Part shown: positions 27,534-36,796 of the stretch, piece after piece
Layout of the letters: each line of letters begins with the position of its first letter
Numbering within the stretch: position 1 is the first letter of the stretch
Notes under the pieces: model-generated
Seen by the model: only the letters and a program-made list of their open reading frames with translations
Databases searched by the model: none
What the model was told of the DNA's origin: nothing
From: Bog-473 sp963838835
GTDB lineage: Bacteria > Actinomycetota > Acidimicrobiia > Acidimicrobiales > RAAP-2
Assembly (NCBI GenBank): GCA_963838835.1
Contig: CAWITA010000016.1
Span: 248,001-312,000 of the forward strand
Direction of reading: 5' to 3'
Length of the DNA: 64,000 nucleotides
Made by a program: the position numbers and the translations under genes

Positions 27534-28268
27534 GTGTGCCTCGTCTGCTGCGGCCCGTGTCTGGAGGGTCGGCGCGTGTGCTTCGCCTGCCATTGGGTGA
27601 GCCTCCATCTGGGCCGTCCGCTGGTGCCTGTGATCCCCGTGCGGCTGTGTCCGCTGCCTAGCCCCCTCTATGCGGTGCTGATGGGATACAAGGAGTCGCC
27701 CGTCGCGGAGGCCCGTCAGCGTTTCGCGCCGATGGTTCGTCAGCTGTTCGAAGACTTCCTGGCCGGCCACGCCCCCTGCATCGTCGCGGCCGCAGATGGT
27801 CCCATCGAATTCGTGCTCCCTGTGCCCTCGACGGTCCGGCCTGCGGGGGCGCCGCTCGAGGGGCTCGAAGGACTGGCGCGGATCGTCTCGACGCGCCTTC
27901 CCACCGCTCACTGGTCGCCCCGCCTCCTCATGCGCACCCGAGCGCCCGTCGGCCACATGCGTCCGAACGCCCGCGCCTTCGAGGTACCCGCGGCCATCAA
28001 AGGGGCGGTGGACGGCCGTTGCGCCGTCCTGCTCGACGACACCTACGTCAGCGGCGCTCGGGCGCAGAGTGCGGGGGCAGCGCTGCGTCGCGCCGGCGCA
28101 CGCCGGGTCGTCATTGTCGCGCTCGGTCGGGTGCTGCGACCCGATCGTGTCTCCGCCCACGCCGCGTTCCTCCGTCGAGCGCGCGTGCAGCCGGCACCCC
28201 GTGACGTGTGCGGTACGCCGATTCTGCCCTGCTGCCGGTGCGTTCAGTCCGGGCTGGGCAGTGAGTAG
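27534..28268 (+). CDS. ComF-like phosphoribosyltransferase-domain protein
   Basis: A ~244-residue protein with four N-terminal cysteines in a zinc-ribbon arrangement (CLVCCGPCLEGRRVCFACHW) and a C-terminal PRTase signature (CAVLLDDTYVSGARAQSAGA, then LRRAGARRVVIVALGRVLRP). This is the ComF/amidophosphoribosyltransferase layout, though the loop reads DDTYVSGA rather than the usual DDV-x-TTG-x-T. GTG 27534 gives a start just after the thioesterase; the exact start is uncertain. It overlaps the 3' end of the convergent SDR gene by 25 bases. The role, DNA uptake or purine salvage, is not clear. Confidence 0.65.
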   Translation: MCLVCCGPCLEGRRVCFACHWVSLHLGRPLVPVIPVRLCPLPSPLYAVLMGYKESPVAEARQRFAPMVRQLFEDFLAGHAPCIVAAADGPIEFVLPVPSTVRPAGAPLEGLEGLARIVSTRLPTAHWSPRLLMRTRAPVGHMRPNARAFEVPAAIKGAVDGRCAVLLDDTYVSGARAQSAGAALRRAGARRVVIVALGRVLRPDRVSAHAAFLRRARVQPAPRDVCGTPILPCCRCVQSGLGSE

Positions 28269-29215
28269 CCCACCCCGGTCAGTTCCTCCGAGGCACGCCA
28301 CAGCGCCGCCGCCGCCTCACCGTCGCGAGCGCGGGCCGAGGGACGGGCGATCCGGGGCGGTCCGTAGAGACCGAAGAGATGTGCCGGTCCGAGGTAATCC
28401 CCGGAACTGATCGATGTGGATGTCGCGGCGCAGAGAATCGGGAGGGCACCCGCCGCGGTGGATTGCCCGACCATCGCTCCAGTGGTCCGCGCGAGCTTGC
28501 GCCGTAGACGGCTCTCGCTCAGCGCAGCGCCGTTACCGACCAGGTTGCTCCGCGCCCAACCGGGATGTGCGGCCACGGCGAGCGTGGACAACCCCGCGGC
28601 CTCGAGGCGTCGGCTGAGCTCGGTGGTGAAGAGCAGGTTGGCCAGCTTGGAGGTTCCGTAAGCGACCCAGGTGTCCCGGGGTACGGTCCCGGCGACGTCG
28701 TCGACGCGGAGTCGAGCTGTGCGGTGCATGTGCGAGCTGACGGTCACGATGCGGGATCGGGCCGTCGTGACGACCCGATCCAACAGCAAACCGGTCAACG
28801 CGAAGTGGCCGAGGTGGTTGGTTGCCATTTGCAACTCGAATCCGTCGACCGTCAAGCGATGGGGCGTTCCCATGATGCCAGCGTTGTTCACGACGATGTC
28901 TAGGCGTGCGTGATCGCGGAGCACCTCCTCGGCGGCACGCTGCACGGACACGAGATCGGCGAGGTCGAGGTGTAGGAGCTCGAGGGAGGTACGGTCGAGC
29001 TCGCTTTCCAGCTTGTCCCGGGCCCGGCGGGCCTTCTCCTGGTCTCGGCAGGCCAGGATGACGTGCGCACCATGGTCAGCCAGTGCCTTGGTGGTCTCGT
29101 AGCCGATGCCGCTGTTGGCTCCCGTGACGAGCGCCACCCGGCCGGTCAGGTCGCCGATGTCCTCGGTCCCCCAGGTGGCGTTCCGCGTCGCCTCGCTTCC
29201 GGGAATTCGCCTCAC
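28244..29215 (-). CDS. Short-chain dehydrogenase (retinol dehydrogenase-like)
   Basis: A 323-residue NAD(P)-dependent SDR. The cofactor motif is TGANSGIG (residues 31-38), followed by ACRDQEKA, NNAGIMG, VTVSSHMHR and the active-site WVAYGTSKLANLLF (Tyr and Lys). The long C-terminus is that of the retinol dehydrogenase/WW-domain oxidoreductase-like group common in actinobacteria. The start is GTG 29215, and its 5' end overlaps the pirin stop at 29212 by 4 bases, so the two genes may be translationally coupled. Confidence 0.88.
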   Translation of the reverse strand: MRRIPGSEATRNATWGTEDIGDLTGRVALVTGANSGIGYETTKALADHGAHVILACRDQEKARRARDKLESELDRTSLELLHLDLADLVSVQRAAEEVLRDHARLDIVVNNAGIMGTPHRLTVDGFELQMATNHLGHFALTGLLLDRVVTTARSRIVTVSSHMHRTARLRVDDVAGTVPRDTWVAYGTSKLANLLFTTELSRRLEAAGLSTLAVAAHPGWARSNLVGNGAALSESRLRRKLARTTGAMVGQSTAAGALPILCAATSTSISSGDYLGPAHLFGLYGPPRIARPSARARDGEAAAALWRASEELTGVGYSLPSPD

Positions 29216-30176
29216 ACGTTCCCGATGTGGTCCGCCGGGACCGTGCCGAGCTGGCCGGCCTCGAAGTCCTCGAAGGCCTGGCTGATCTCGGCCCGTGTGT
29301 TCATCACGAAAGGTCCGTAGGCGTAGACCGGCTCACCGATGGCCTGGCCTCCGAGGATCAGCACGTCGAATCCCGGGTGACGCGACTCCTGCATCGTGTC
29401 GGCTCGGAGGACCAGCGCGTCGCCGGCGCCGAAGACGGCGAGCTGGCCGGTGCGTAGGGGCCGGGCCTCGGACCCAACGCTGCCGTCGCCTGAGAGCGCG
29501 TAGGCGAGCGCGTTGAACTCAGGGGACCAGGGGAGGACCAGGTCGGCACCAGGCTCGAGGGTCGCGTGTACGAGCGAGATCGGCGTGTGGGTCGCTCCGG
29601 GGCCCCGGTGGCCGGCCACGTCGCCGGCGATGACCCGGACCAGCGCGCCGCCGTCGGGCGAGGCCAAGAGGGGGACGTTGTCGGCCTCGATGCTCTGGTA
29701 GCGGGGGTCGATCCACTTGTCGGCTGCCGGCAGGTTCACCCAGAGCTGAACGCCGTGGAACAGGCCGCCGGTGGCGACGAGCTGGTCGGGCGGGCGTTCG
29801 ATTTGCAGGATGCCCGAACCGGCGGTCATCCATTGTGTGGAGCCGTTCGTGATCAGACCGCCCCCGCCGATGGAGTCCTGGTGCTGAAAGGTTCCGTCGA
29901 TCATGTAGTGACGGTCTCGAAGCCTCGGTGGGGGTGCCAGGGGGTTCCCTTGGGTTCGCCGGGCGCGTATTCCACTTCGCCCATCTGGTCCATGTGGACG
30001 AAGGGATCGAGGTCGGCGATTGGGACGCCGGCGAAGGCACGCCGCACCGGGAACCCCTCACCTTCGAAAGCCGAGGGGGCGTCGGAGATGCTCCTCACCG
30101 GGCGGGCTGCCACCGGGTCGGCCGGTGCGGTAATGCTCGGAAGGACCAGATTGTCGGGCACGCTCACTGCGGGCAT
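29212..30176 (-). CDS. Pirin-family protein (split by an apparent one-base deletion)
   Basis: The cupin N-terminus (FVHMDQMGEVEYAPGEPKGT, then PWHPHRGFETVT) ends at TGA 29901. The rest (MIDGTFQHQDSIGGGG onward) begins at an ATG overlapping that stop (ATGA). Adding one base would give the continuous ETVTYMIDG seen in pirins, so one base is probably missing near 29904; real two-gene coupling is the alternative. Metal ligands of the HPHRG motif are present, but the usual His of the GILHxE motif is Gln (GILQIER), so the iron site may be changed. Pirins act as quercetinases or redox co-regulators. Confidence 0.75.
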
Positions 30177-30247
30177 CGCTGACCACCTCTCTTCTCACAT
30201 CGTTCTCCTGCAACACCGCCGTCGGGGATGTTTCGTTCGGGCTTTGT

Positions 30248-30271
30248 AACAGAAAGAGAAGCGCTTCTGTT
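30248..30271. promoter_or_regulatory. Nested palindrome between reductase and pirin genes
   Basis: AACAGAA (30248-30254) and TTCTGTT (30265-30271) are inverted, with a perfect 12-base palindrome, AGAAGCGCTTCT, in the middle (30256-30267). It lies 72 bases upstream of the pirin start and 31 bases after the aldo/keto reductase stop. It may be a terminator of the reductase gene or an operator for the pirin-SDR pair. Confidence 0.5.
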
Positions 30272-30301
30272 CCACGGGTCAGCGATGTCCGGCGACCTCA
30301 A

Positions 30302-31159
30302 TCAGGCGTCGAGCCGGCTGAACTGCTCTGGCGTCAAGATGATGTCGGCCGCAGCGGCCGACGCGATGGCGGTCCCAGGCCGGCTACTGCCGGGGATGGG
30401 GATAACCCGCGGGCCTTTAGCCAGCATCCAGGCCAGCGTGACTTGTTGTGGGCTGGCTCCCAATTCGGCGGCTACTTCGGCAAAGGCTGGGTGTTTCTGT
30501 TCGATTTGGCCGGCCTGGCCGATACCTCCCAGGGGGCTCCACGGGATGAACACGATGCCGAGGCTCTCGCAGTGTTCGAGCTCTCCCTCCGAGGAGCGAA
30601 AGCGAGGCGAGAACTCGTTCTGCACGCTGGTCAGACGGCCACCGAGCACCCGCTCGGCTTCGTCGATCTGCGCCACGGTGGCGTTCGACACGCCGGCCAT
30701 CAGGATCTTGCCGTCGTCGAGCAAGTCGGCCAGAGCGCCCACCGATTCCGCCCACGGAACCGTCGGGTCGGGCCGGTGGTACTGGTACAGGCCGATCGCT
30801 TCCACGCCGAGCCGCTTGAGCGAGGCCTCGCAGGCCTCCTTGACGTAGGCCGCGTCCCCGTGCACGGTCCAGCTGCCGTCGCCGGGGCGTCGATGCCCCC
30901 CCTTGGTCGCCACGACCACGTCGTCGGTGGGGCCGCCATAGGCGGCGAGGGCCTCGGCGACCAGTTCCTCACCGTGGCCATGCTCCTGCACCCCCAGCGA
31001 GTAGGCGTCGGCTGTGTCGATGATGGTCACGCCCGCGTCGAGGGAGGCATGGATGGTGGCGATCGCCCGGCGACGGTCAGGACGGCCTTCAATGGAGAGC
31101 GGCATTTCACCCAGCCCGATGGCGCTTACCATGCGGTCACCGATGGGACGTTGCTGCAT
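30302..31159 (-). CDS. Aldo/keto reductase
   Basis: A 285-residue NADPH-dependent (alpha/beta)8-barrel oxidoreductase. The catalytic tetrad is visible: Asp and Tyr in IIDTADAYSLG, Lys in VVATKGGH, and His in GLYQYHRPDPTVPW. The cofactor end has IPIPGSSRPG. A GAGGA ribosome site stands before ATG 31159. It is followed on the same strand by pirin after a palindrome. The physiological carbonyl substrate is unknown. Confidence 0.9.
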   Translation of the reverse strand: MQQRPIGDRMVSAIGLGEMPLSIEGRPDRRRAIATIHASLDAGVTIIDTADAYSLGVQEHGHGEELVAEALAAYGGPTDDVVVATKGGHRRPGDGSWTVHGDAAYVKEACEASLKRLGVEAIGLYQYHRPDPTVPWAESVGALADLLDDGKILMAGVSNATVAQIDEAERVLGGRLTSVQNEFSPRFRSSEGELEHCESLGIVFIPWSPLGGIGQAGQIEQKHPAFAEVAAELGASPQQVTLAWMLAKGPRVIPIPGSSRPGTAIASAAAADIILTPEQFSRLDA

Positions 31160-31213
31160 GTGGTCCTCCTCGTCGTGGTCGTCGGGTGCGCAAGAGCCCC
31201 AGGGTCCCGTTTA

Positions 31214-31501
31214 CTACCCAACCACGTGGAACGCAATCCGATACAGAAGAGTGTCGTCTGCGATAGGTCCGGCGTGGGCGGCACGTCGGCGTAACGTCTC
31301 GCGGTCGGGCTCACCAGCGCGCCGGATGTCGCCATCGGTGATGGCGGAAAAGGGAATCAGTTCCATGCGGTCGACCTCAATTTCGAGCGGGCCGACGCGG
31401 TACCGTCCCCCGACTCTCGCGTGGGGCCGGCGCCAGAGCCGAAAGGTCACCGTAATGTCGCCGGCTGCGATGTCCGCGTGCAGCTCCTTACTGAACTCCA
31501 C
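31214..31501 (-). CDS. ASCH-domain protein
   Basis: A ~95-residue ASCH (PUA-like, RNA-binding) protein: EFSKELHADIAAGDITVTFR, then LWRRPHARVGGRYRVGPLEI, EVDRMELIPFSAITDGDIRR and a C-terminal YRIAFHVVG. GTG 31501 is used as start. The frame is open into the upstream CoA-transferase gene, but homology begins here, and the start lies 45 bases after that gene's stop. ASCH proteins bind RNA or modified nucleosides; its pairing with a CoA-transferase seems accidental or operonic. Confidence 0.7.
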   Translation of the reverse strand: MEFSKELHADIAAGDITVTFRLWRRPHARVGGRYRVGPLEIEVDRMELIPFSAITDGDIRRAGEPDRETLRRRAAHAGPIADDTLLYRIAFHVVG

Positions 31502-31545
31502 GGAGGCACCGTAGACGCCGTGACCCGCTATCCGGGCAACCGCCC

Positions 31546-32775
31546 TTACGCCACGACGCCCTCCACCGCGAGCTCCAGGATGGAATCCGTGCTGTAACCC
31601 ACGCTGGAGAGCACCTCGTCTCGATGCTCGTTGAATTCGGGTGCTCGATGTGGGGCGGCAGGGGTTCCGCCGAACTGGACGGGTGCCGTCGCGAGACGGA
31701 AGGGGATGCCAGCCGCATTGACCGTCTCGAGCACGTAGCCGTTGGCCTCTACTTGCGGATCGCTCGCTACCTCGAGCGTGTCCTGCGCCACCGACCATTG
31801 GCCACTGAAGCCGGCGAGCCGTTCGCGCCACACAGCCAGTGGCGCCGAGGCGAAGACCGAAGCCAGGATGGCGCGTGCGGCGCCGGCGTTGGATGCGAGG
31901 AGCTCAGGGGACGCAAACCGCTCGTCGGCCAGCAGGTCCTCGCGCCCGATTGCTCCGCAAGCTCCCGGCCAGTAGTGGAAACCCTGAAGGCACGACATGG
32001 CGATGAAGCCTCCGTCCTGGGTTCGATACGTGCCAACGAGGGGGTTCGATGGGCCTCCGCTACCCGAACCGGCGGGAGGCGGGCGCCAGGGGATGCCCAG
32101 CTGAAGCGAGAGCGCCAGCGCCGGGCCCATCGCCCAGAGACCCACGCTCAGGAGCGAGACGTCGACCGTCAGGGCTTCGCCCGTCCGTTCGCGGTGGAAC
32201 AGGGCGCCCATGATGCCTCCGGCGATCGCCATGCCGCCGATGGAGTCGCCGTACCCCGGTCCGGGCTGCACCACCAAGCTCTCCGCATCGGCAGGCGTGC
32301 ACCCCATGGCACTGCCAGCCCGGCACCAGTAGCTGAGAAAGTCGTAGCCACCCTTGTCCGCATCGGGACCCCGTTCGCCACCTCCGGTGCCCGCGACATA
32401 GACGATGTTGGGGTTGTGGGCACGAATCTCATCGGCTTCGATGTGCAGCTTTTTGCGTACCCCAGGGAGCTTGTTGGTGAGAAATACGTCGCATGTGGCC
32501 GCCAGCTTGTAGACGACCTCGATCCCTTGGGGGGTCGTGAGATCGATGCCGATGCTCTTCTTGCCGCGGTTGGCGTGCTCCAAGAGGACATGGACGTCTC
32601 CGCCCATGCTGGCCATCACGCCGCTCGAGATCAGGCCGCGCATCGCATCACCGCGCTCGACATGTTCGACCTTGATCACTTCTGCTCCCCAGTCGGCCAA
32701 GAGGGCTGACGCTGTTGGGACGAAGGCGTGCTCGGCCACCTCGAGGATGCGGACACCCTTCATTATCTCGGTCAT
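31546..32775 (-). CDS. CaiB/BaiF family (type III) CoA-transferase
   Basis: A 409-residue type III CoA-transferase moving CoA between carboxylic acids. The N-terminus MKGVRILEVAEHAFVPTASA and LLADWGAEVIKVEHVERGD are family-typical, as are NRGKKSIGIDLTTPQG and GPGYGDSIGGMAIAGGIMGA, the latter with the catalytic Asp. AAAGGGGATATCTCC precedes ATG 32775. It lies in a minus-strand group with an SDR gene (33727) upstream, suggesting degradation of a carboxylic acid or steroid/terpenoid intermediate. Confidence 0.9.
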   Translation of the reverse strand: MTEIMKGVRILEVAEHAFVPTASALLADWGAEVIKVEHVERGDAMRGLISSGVMASMGGDVHVLLEHANRGKKSIGIDLTTPQGIEVVYKLAATCDVFLTNKLPGVRKKLHIEADEIRAHNPNIVYVAGTGGGERGPDADKGGYDFLSYWCRAGSAMGCTPADAESLVVQPGPGYGDSIGGMAIAGGIMGALFHRERTGEALTVDVSLLSVGLWAMGPALALSLQLGIPWRPPPAGSGSGGPSNPLVGTYRTQDGGFIAMSCLQGFHYWPGACGAIGREDLLADERFASPELLASNAGAARAILASVFASAPLAVWRERLAGFSGQWSVAQDTLEVASDPQVEANGYVLETVNAAGIPFRLATAPVQFGGTPAAPHRAPEFNEHRDEVLSSVGYSTDSILELAVEGVVA

Positions 32776-32926
32776 GGAGATATCCCCTTTCGGTTATGTC
32801 TGGTCAGGCGACGCCCGACAGAGGCCCACGGGCGGGGCACGTTATGCCGCAGACGCCCCGCTGCACCCTCGAGGACACTCGTGGCCAGGTGACCGCGCAA
32901 CTGGCTCCGATGCACCACTGAGCGAC

Positions 32927-33727
32927 TCAGGGCGGTCCGAGGATATAGGAACCGGTTTCGGGATGGTGATACCAGCCGCTGGAGGCTTGAGTGCCGCCGT
33001 CGACATGGATGGTCTGGCCGGTCACGTAGCTGGACATCGAGCCGGCCAAGAAAACGGCGGCACCCGCCATCTCGTCGACGTGACCGGGCCGGCCCATCGG
33101 AACGGTCAGCCCGAAACGCTCCTCCGCTCCGGGAGGGGCAATAGAGGTCATTCCCTCGGTCAGCGTGATGTCGGGGGCCAACGCATTCACCCGGATGCCG
33201 TGGGGAGCAAGCTCCAGTGCCGCTGTCTTGGTGTAGTTGATGACGCCCGCCTTCGCGGCAGCGTACGCGGCGTACCCCGGCGCAGCCCGGACGCCCTCGA
33301 TGGAGGTCACGCTGATGATGCTTCCCCCAGTCCCCGCTTCGACCATGGTCCGCGCCACCCGCTGGGTGCAAAGCATCACATGCTTGAGGTTGGCCCGGTA
33401 GAGCGCGTCCCATCCGTTCTCGCTGGTGTCGAGGATCGGCGAGAAGAACACTCCACCGGCATTGTTGACCAGCACACGGATCGGCCCGAGTTCGGTCGTA
33501 GTGCGGACGAGGGCGGCATCGACCTGGCCTGCGTCGCGGACGTCGGTGGTGATGCCGAGGCCCCTGACCTCCTGAGCGGCAGACTCGGCGGTTTCGGCGT
33601 CCCGCTCCCAGATGGCCACGCGGGCGCCGAATGCCGCTAGCGCACGCGCGATTCCCCGTCCGATCCCCGCACCGCCCCCGGTCACAACGGCCACCTGGTC
33701 AGTGAGGAGCACTGATTTCGGCACCAT
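32927..33727 (-). CDS. SDR-family oxidoreductase (3-oxoacyl-ACP reductase-like)
   Basis: A ~266-residue classical SDR. The motifs are TGGGAGIGRGIARAL, NNAGGVFFSP, ISVTSIEGVRAAPGYAAYAA followed by AKAGVINYTK (Tyr and Lys of the active site), and a C-terminal SYVTGQTIHVDGG. ATG 33727 gives the standard N-terminus; a GTG 18 bases upstream is possible. It is divergent from the carboxymuconolactone-decarboxylase-like gene at 33806. Confidence 0.9.
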   Translation of the reverse strand: MVPKSVLLTDQVAVVTGGGAGIGRGIARALAAFGARVAIWERDAETAESAAQEVRGLGITTDVRDAGQVDAALVRTTTELGPIRVLVNNAGGVFFSPILDTSENGWDALYRANLKHVMLCTQRVARTMVEAGTGGSIISVTSIEGVRAAPGYAAYAAAKAGVINYTKTAALELAPHGIRVNALAPDITLTEGMTSIAPPGAEERFGLTVPMGRPGHVDEMAGAAVFLAGSMSSYVTGQTIHVDGGTQASSGWYHHPETGSYILGPP

Positions 33728-33805
33728 GGACACATCATCACCCACCCTTTATCGTCGTGACGACGGGAACTCACCCGAACGTACCGAGAACGAGAATAGG
33801 TCGCC

Positions 33806-34393
33806 ATGCCCAGGATCGAACCCATCCCATTGGATCAACTCGCCGACCAGCCCCGACGAATCATCGAAGACGGTGTGGCCGACGGGACCTATGCCACTCC
33901 GGTCCCACTGCAGATCTTTGCCTACAGGACGGTGCAGCTGGAGATGATCAGTGCGGCGCGTGGCGTGATGGGGAAAAACAGTCTTCTCGGGGGGAGGATC
34001 GTCGAGCTGATTCGGATCCGCAGCGCGCAGCTTGGCGAGTGCCAGCCCTGTATGCAGTCTCGCAAGCACGATTCGATCACCGAGGACGATGTCGCCTGTC
34101 TTCTTTCGTCTGAGGGTTCACAACTGACAGAGCGGGAACGCTTGGCGATCAACTTCTTGGACCTGCTCTCCGCGGATCACCATGCCATCGACGACGAGGT
34201 GTACCGCGACCTCGGAACGGTCTTCACCGCGGCCGAAGTTGTGGAGCTTGGCTTTACGTGTGCCAACGCGATGGGGCTGCACCGGTTCCTCCACACCCTC
34301 GACATCTTCGGCACGAGCCCCCCGACCATTGCCTACAGCCCGGACCAGGTGGACCGCGCCCGTGTCGAAGTGCCTCAGCAGACGTTGACATGA
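33806..34393 (+). CDS. Carboxymuconolactone decarboxylase/AhpD-like protein
   Basis: A 195-residue helical protein. The CMD/AhpD signature is IVELIRIRSAQLGECQPCMQ followed by SRKH, with a redox CxxC (Cys79, Cys82) and His88 as in AhpD-type alkylhydroperoxidases. It could reduce peroxides through the CxxC or act as a catabolic decarboxylase/lyase. It overlaps the next gene by 4 bases (ATGA at 34390-34393), so the two are translationally coupled. Confidence 0.85.
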   Translation: MPRIEPIPLDQLADQPRRIIEDGVADGTYATPVPLQIFAYRTVQLEMISAARGVMGKNSLLGGRIVELIRIRSAQLGECQPCMQSRKHDSITEDDVACLLSSEGSQLTERERLAINFLDLLSADHHAIDDEVYRDLGTVFTAAEVVELGFTCANAMGLHRFLHTLDIFGTSPPTIAYSPDQVDRARVEVPQQTLT

Positions 34394-35382
34394 GCGAGAC
34401 CATCTTGGTCACTGGTGCGACCGGGCTGGCCGGAGCCAACATCTGCAAGCTGTTGATCGAGCGCGGCGACCGCGTGCGCGCCCTCGCTCGTCCGACGGCT
34501 GATGTCGAGCCCCTGGTAACCATGGGGGCCGAGATCGTTCCCGGTGACATCACTGACGCCGTCGATGTCCGCCGCGCCGCGACCGGTGCCGATGCCGCAG
34601 TCCACAGTGCGGCGCTTCTCGGTGGGGCAAGCCAGAATCTGCCCGACTTCGAAGCCGTGAACGTCCAAGGTACCAAGCACGTTCTCGATGCGGCCGAGAA
34701 CCTCGGCATGCGCCGGGTGGTCGCCGTCAGCACGGGCACCTTCTTTGACACGACCGGTGGCCTGGAGCGCGAGGACGCCCCGGTGATGCGAGAGCCGAGT
34801 TCGGATCCGTACACCATCACCAAAATGGCGGCGTTCCGGGACGCCATGGGCAGGGCGGCAGCCGGCCAGGACGTGGTGACAGCGCACCCCGGGGCCATCT
34901 ATGGCCCCTCGCCGGTGGTGAGCAACGCCCTGGGCCGGACAAGCTTCAATCGGGTGCTCCTGTCTGCACTTCGGGGCCGCGTCACCCGATATCTGACGTT
35001 CCCGGTGAGCTGGGTGTTCGCCGAAGACGTTGCCGGAGGATGCATTCTCGCCCTCGACAGAGGCGTGGCCGGCGAGCGTTACATGCTCGATGGCCAACCC
35101 GAGGACGTGGTGAGCACGGCAGCCGCGTGCAACCGGATCTGCGCCTTGGCCGGGGTCGACCACCACGTCGAGGACGTTGCGCCGTCGGGCGATCCGGAGC
35201 TGCTCGAAGTATTCGGTCCGACGTTGATGGCAATCGCATTCAAGACGGTGTTGACGCCGACAGTTCGCGGCGACCTGAGGGCCTCGAAGACCTACAAGAG
35301 GCTTGGGTACGATCCGATCAGCCTCGACGAGGGGTTTCTCCGCACCGCCGAGTGGCTACGCGACCTCGGTTGCGTCGACTGA
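34390..35382 (+). CDS. NAD-dependent epimerase/dehydratase family protein
   Basis: A 330-residue extended SDR. The Rossmann start is ILVTGATGLAGANICKLLI, followed by LARPTADVEPLVTMGAEIVP, a VVAVSTGTFFDTTG strand and active-site DPYTITKMAA (YxxxK). AHPGAIYGPSP follows. Such proteins act as dihydroflavonol-4-reductase-like or 3-beta-hydroxysteroid dehydrogenase-like enzymes. The gene is coupled to the AhpD-like gene and converges on the O-antigen ligase gene. Confidence 0.85.
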   Translation: MSETILVTGATGLAGANICKLLIERGDRVRALARPTADVEPLVTMGAEIVPGDITDAVDVRRAATGADAAVHSAALLGGASQNLPDFEAVNVQGTKHVLDAAENLGMRRVVAVSTGTFFDTTGGLEREDAPVMREPSSDPYTITKMAAFRDAMGRAAAGQDVVTAHPGAIYGPSPVVSNALGRTSFNRVLLSALRGRVTRYLTFPVSWVFAEDVAGGCILALDRGVAGERYMLDGQPEDVVSTAAACNRICALAGVDHHVEDVAPSGDPELLEVFGPTLMAIAFKTVLTPTVRGDLRASKTYKRLGYDPISLDEGFLRTAEWLRDLGCVD

Positions 35383-35503
35383 GCAGACGTCGAACACAAC
35401 GGGCCTTTTGTGTATGGTCGGCTGGCAAACGAGCAAATGAACACGCCGGATTCCTCCGGTACGTGCGTCGACATGTTCGAACGCACTGACAGCGTCGCGC
35501 AAT

Positions 35504-36786
35504 TTATTGCTCGATCTCGACGGATCGCGAATTCTGCGGGAGGGTGAAGCCAAAGCTCAAGTCGGTTCCCCTTGCGGAAGGGAAGGTCAGGAGCGACGCC
35601 GCAACGGTCAAATCGAGAAGATACGGTGATGCGCCACCCAGGCCACTCTCGCTGACGCCGGCGATCAGGCAGTAGACGATCAGAAAGAGTGCCAAGGCTC
35701 GTGTGGGGCCCCGTGCCCGGCAGAGATGCCGTCAGCAGCAGGAGCAGGAAGATTGCGCCGACCAGCACGTCTCCGACGATGCCTTGATCCTGGTAGATCG
35801 ATATCCAACTGCTGTCAATGGGCAGCCCGTTCAGCGCCCGAGTTCGACGACCCGCTGACGGCGTCGTTCGACAGACCGCTTCCGAAGATCACGTTGGTGG
35901 TCGGTCGATGGATCGCGAGCACCGCCGACCACGCCTTCGTACGACCGGTGAGATTCTGAAGTTCCTGGACGTTCTGTCCTCGAGCCAACCAGTGCGCCAC
36001 GAACGGTGACGCCGGAACTCCGATCACCACGACAACGAGGAGAATCGCCGCGAAAGTCCTGCGAACCCGTCGCCTCGCGAGCAACAGGCTGGCACCCGCA
36101 ACCAGCAGGCCCACGATCATGGCCAAAAGGGCCGTGCGCGTGTGGGTCAGCACGAGAATGATCACGGCGGGCACTGCGACCATGAGGGCACGACGGTGAG
36201 ATACCAGACGGCATAGCCAGAGCAACACCGTCAGGCCAGCGACCTCGCCCGCGAAGTGAGCAACCTCTGTCGACCAGATCGGCCAGAGCGTGCCACTCAG
36301 ACGGCCGCCGGGAAGCGCCTTTCCGGGCGAGATCGAGGAGCCCCACGACGACCGAGCCCAGAATCACCAGGATGACGACCGTCTGACTGCGCAGGACGAG
36401 CAGGTCTCGCCTGCCCCACCATGGGGTGAGGAGCCACAGCACGAAGAGGAACACGATCAGCCGGAAGCTTCGGTATTCGGTCCCCAGACCAACGAGACGA
36501 ACGCTCATCATGAGCGAGCTGATTGCGAGCACGGTGTAGAGCCCGAGGAACCAGTTCGGACGAATTCGCATCCGGGGATTGATGGTCAGGGCCAGCACGA
36601 GAGCGATGAACAACGCGCCCTGGGTCATGAGTTGGGCGATTCTGTGCGGTATGGGCAGGAGAGACCCTTGCTCGGGGAGTGAAGCGCGTTGAAGAAGAGC
36701 AAGGCCCAGATGATGGAGACCCGACGCAAACGCGAGTCGCGTCGCCGGGCCTGGCGACGACCAGTGACGGCTGCCATGGTCTCCAC
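35504..36786 (-). CDS. O-antigen ligase/polymerase (Wzy_C) family membrane protein (frameshifted)
   Basis: Hydrophobic segments run in several frames of the minus strand: RRVSIIWALLFFNAL near the start, MTQGALFIALVLALTINPRM, LLTPWW, LVLRSQTVVILVILGSVVVG, MVAVPAVIILVLTHTRTALL, then the large periplasmic loop with GSGLSNDAVSGSSNSG, and last helices LVGAIFLLLLL and ALFLIVYCLIAGVSESG. Joined, they make a ~420-residue protein with the Wzy_C loop of polysaccharide polymerases and ligases. GTG 36786 lies 10 bases after the Wzz-like gene. At least four single-base shifts break it. Confidence 0.7.
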
Positions 36787-36796
36787 GAGCGTCTCC

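Noticed and set aside
31502..31831. ASCH gene extended to 31831
   Set aside because: The extension is antisense-like noise inside the CoA-transferase gene; ASCH homology begins at about 31501.
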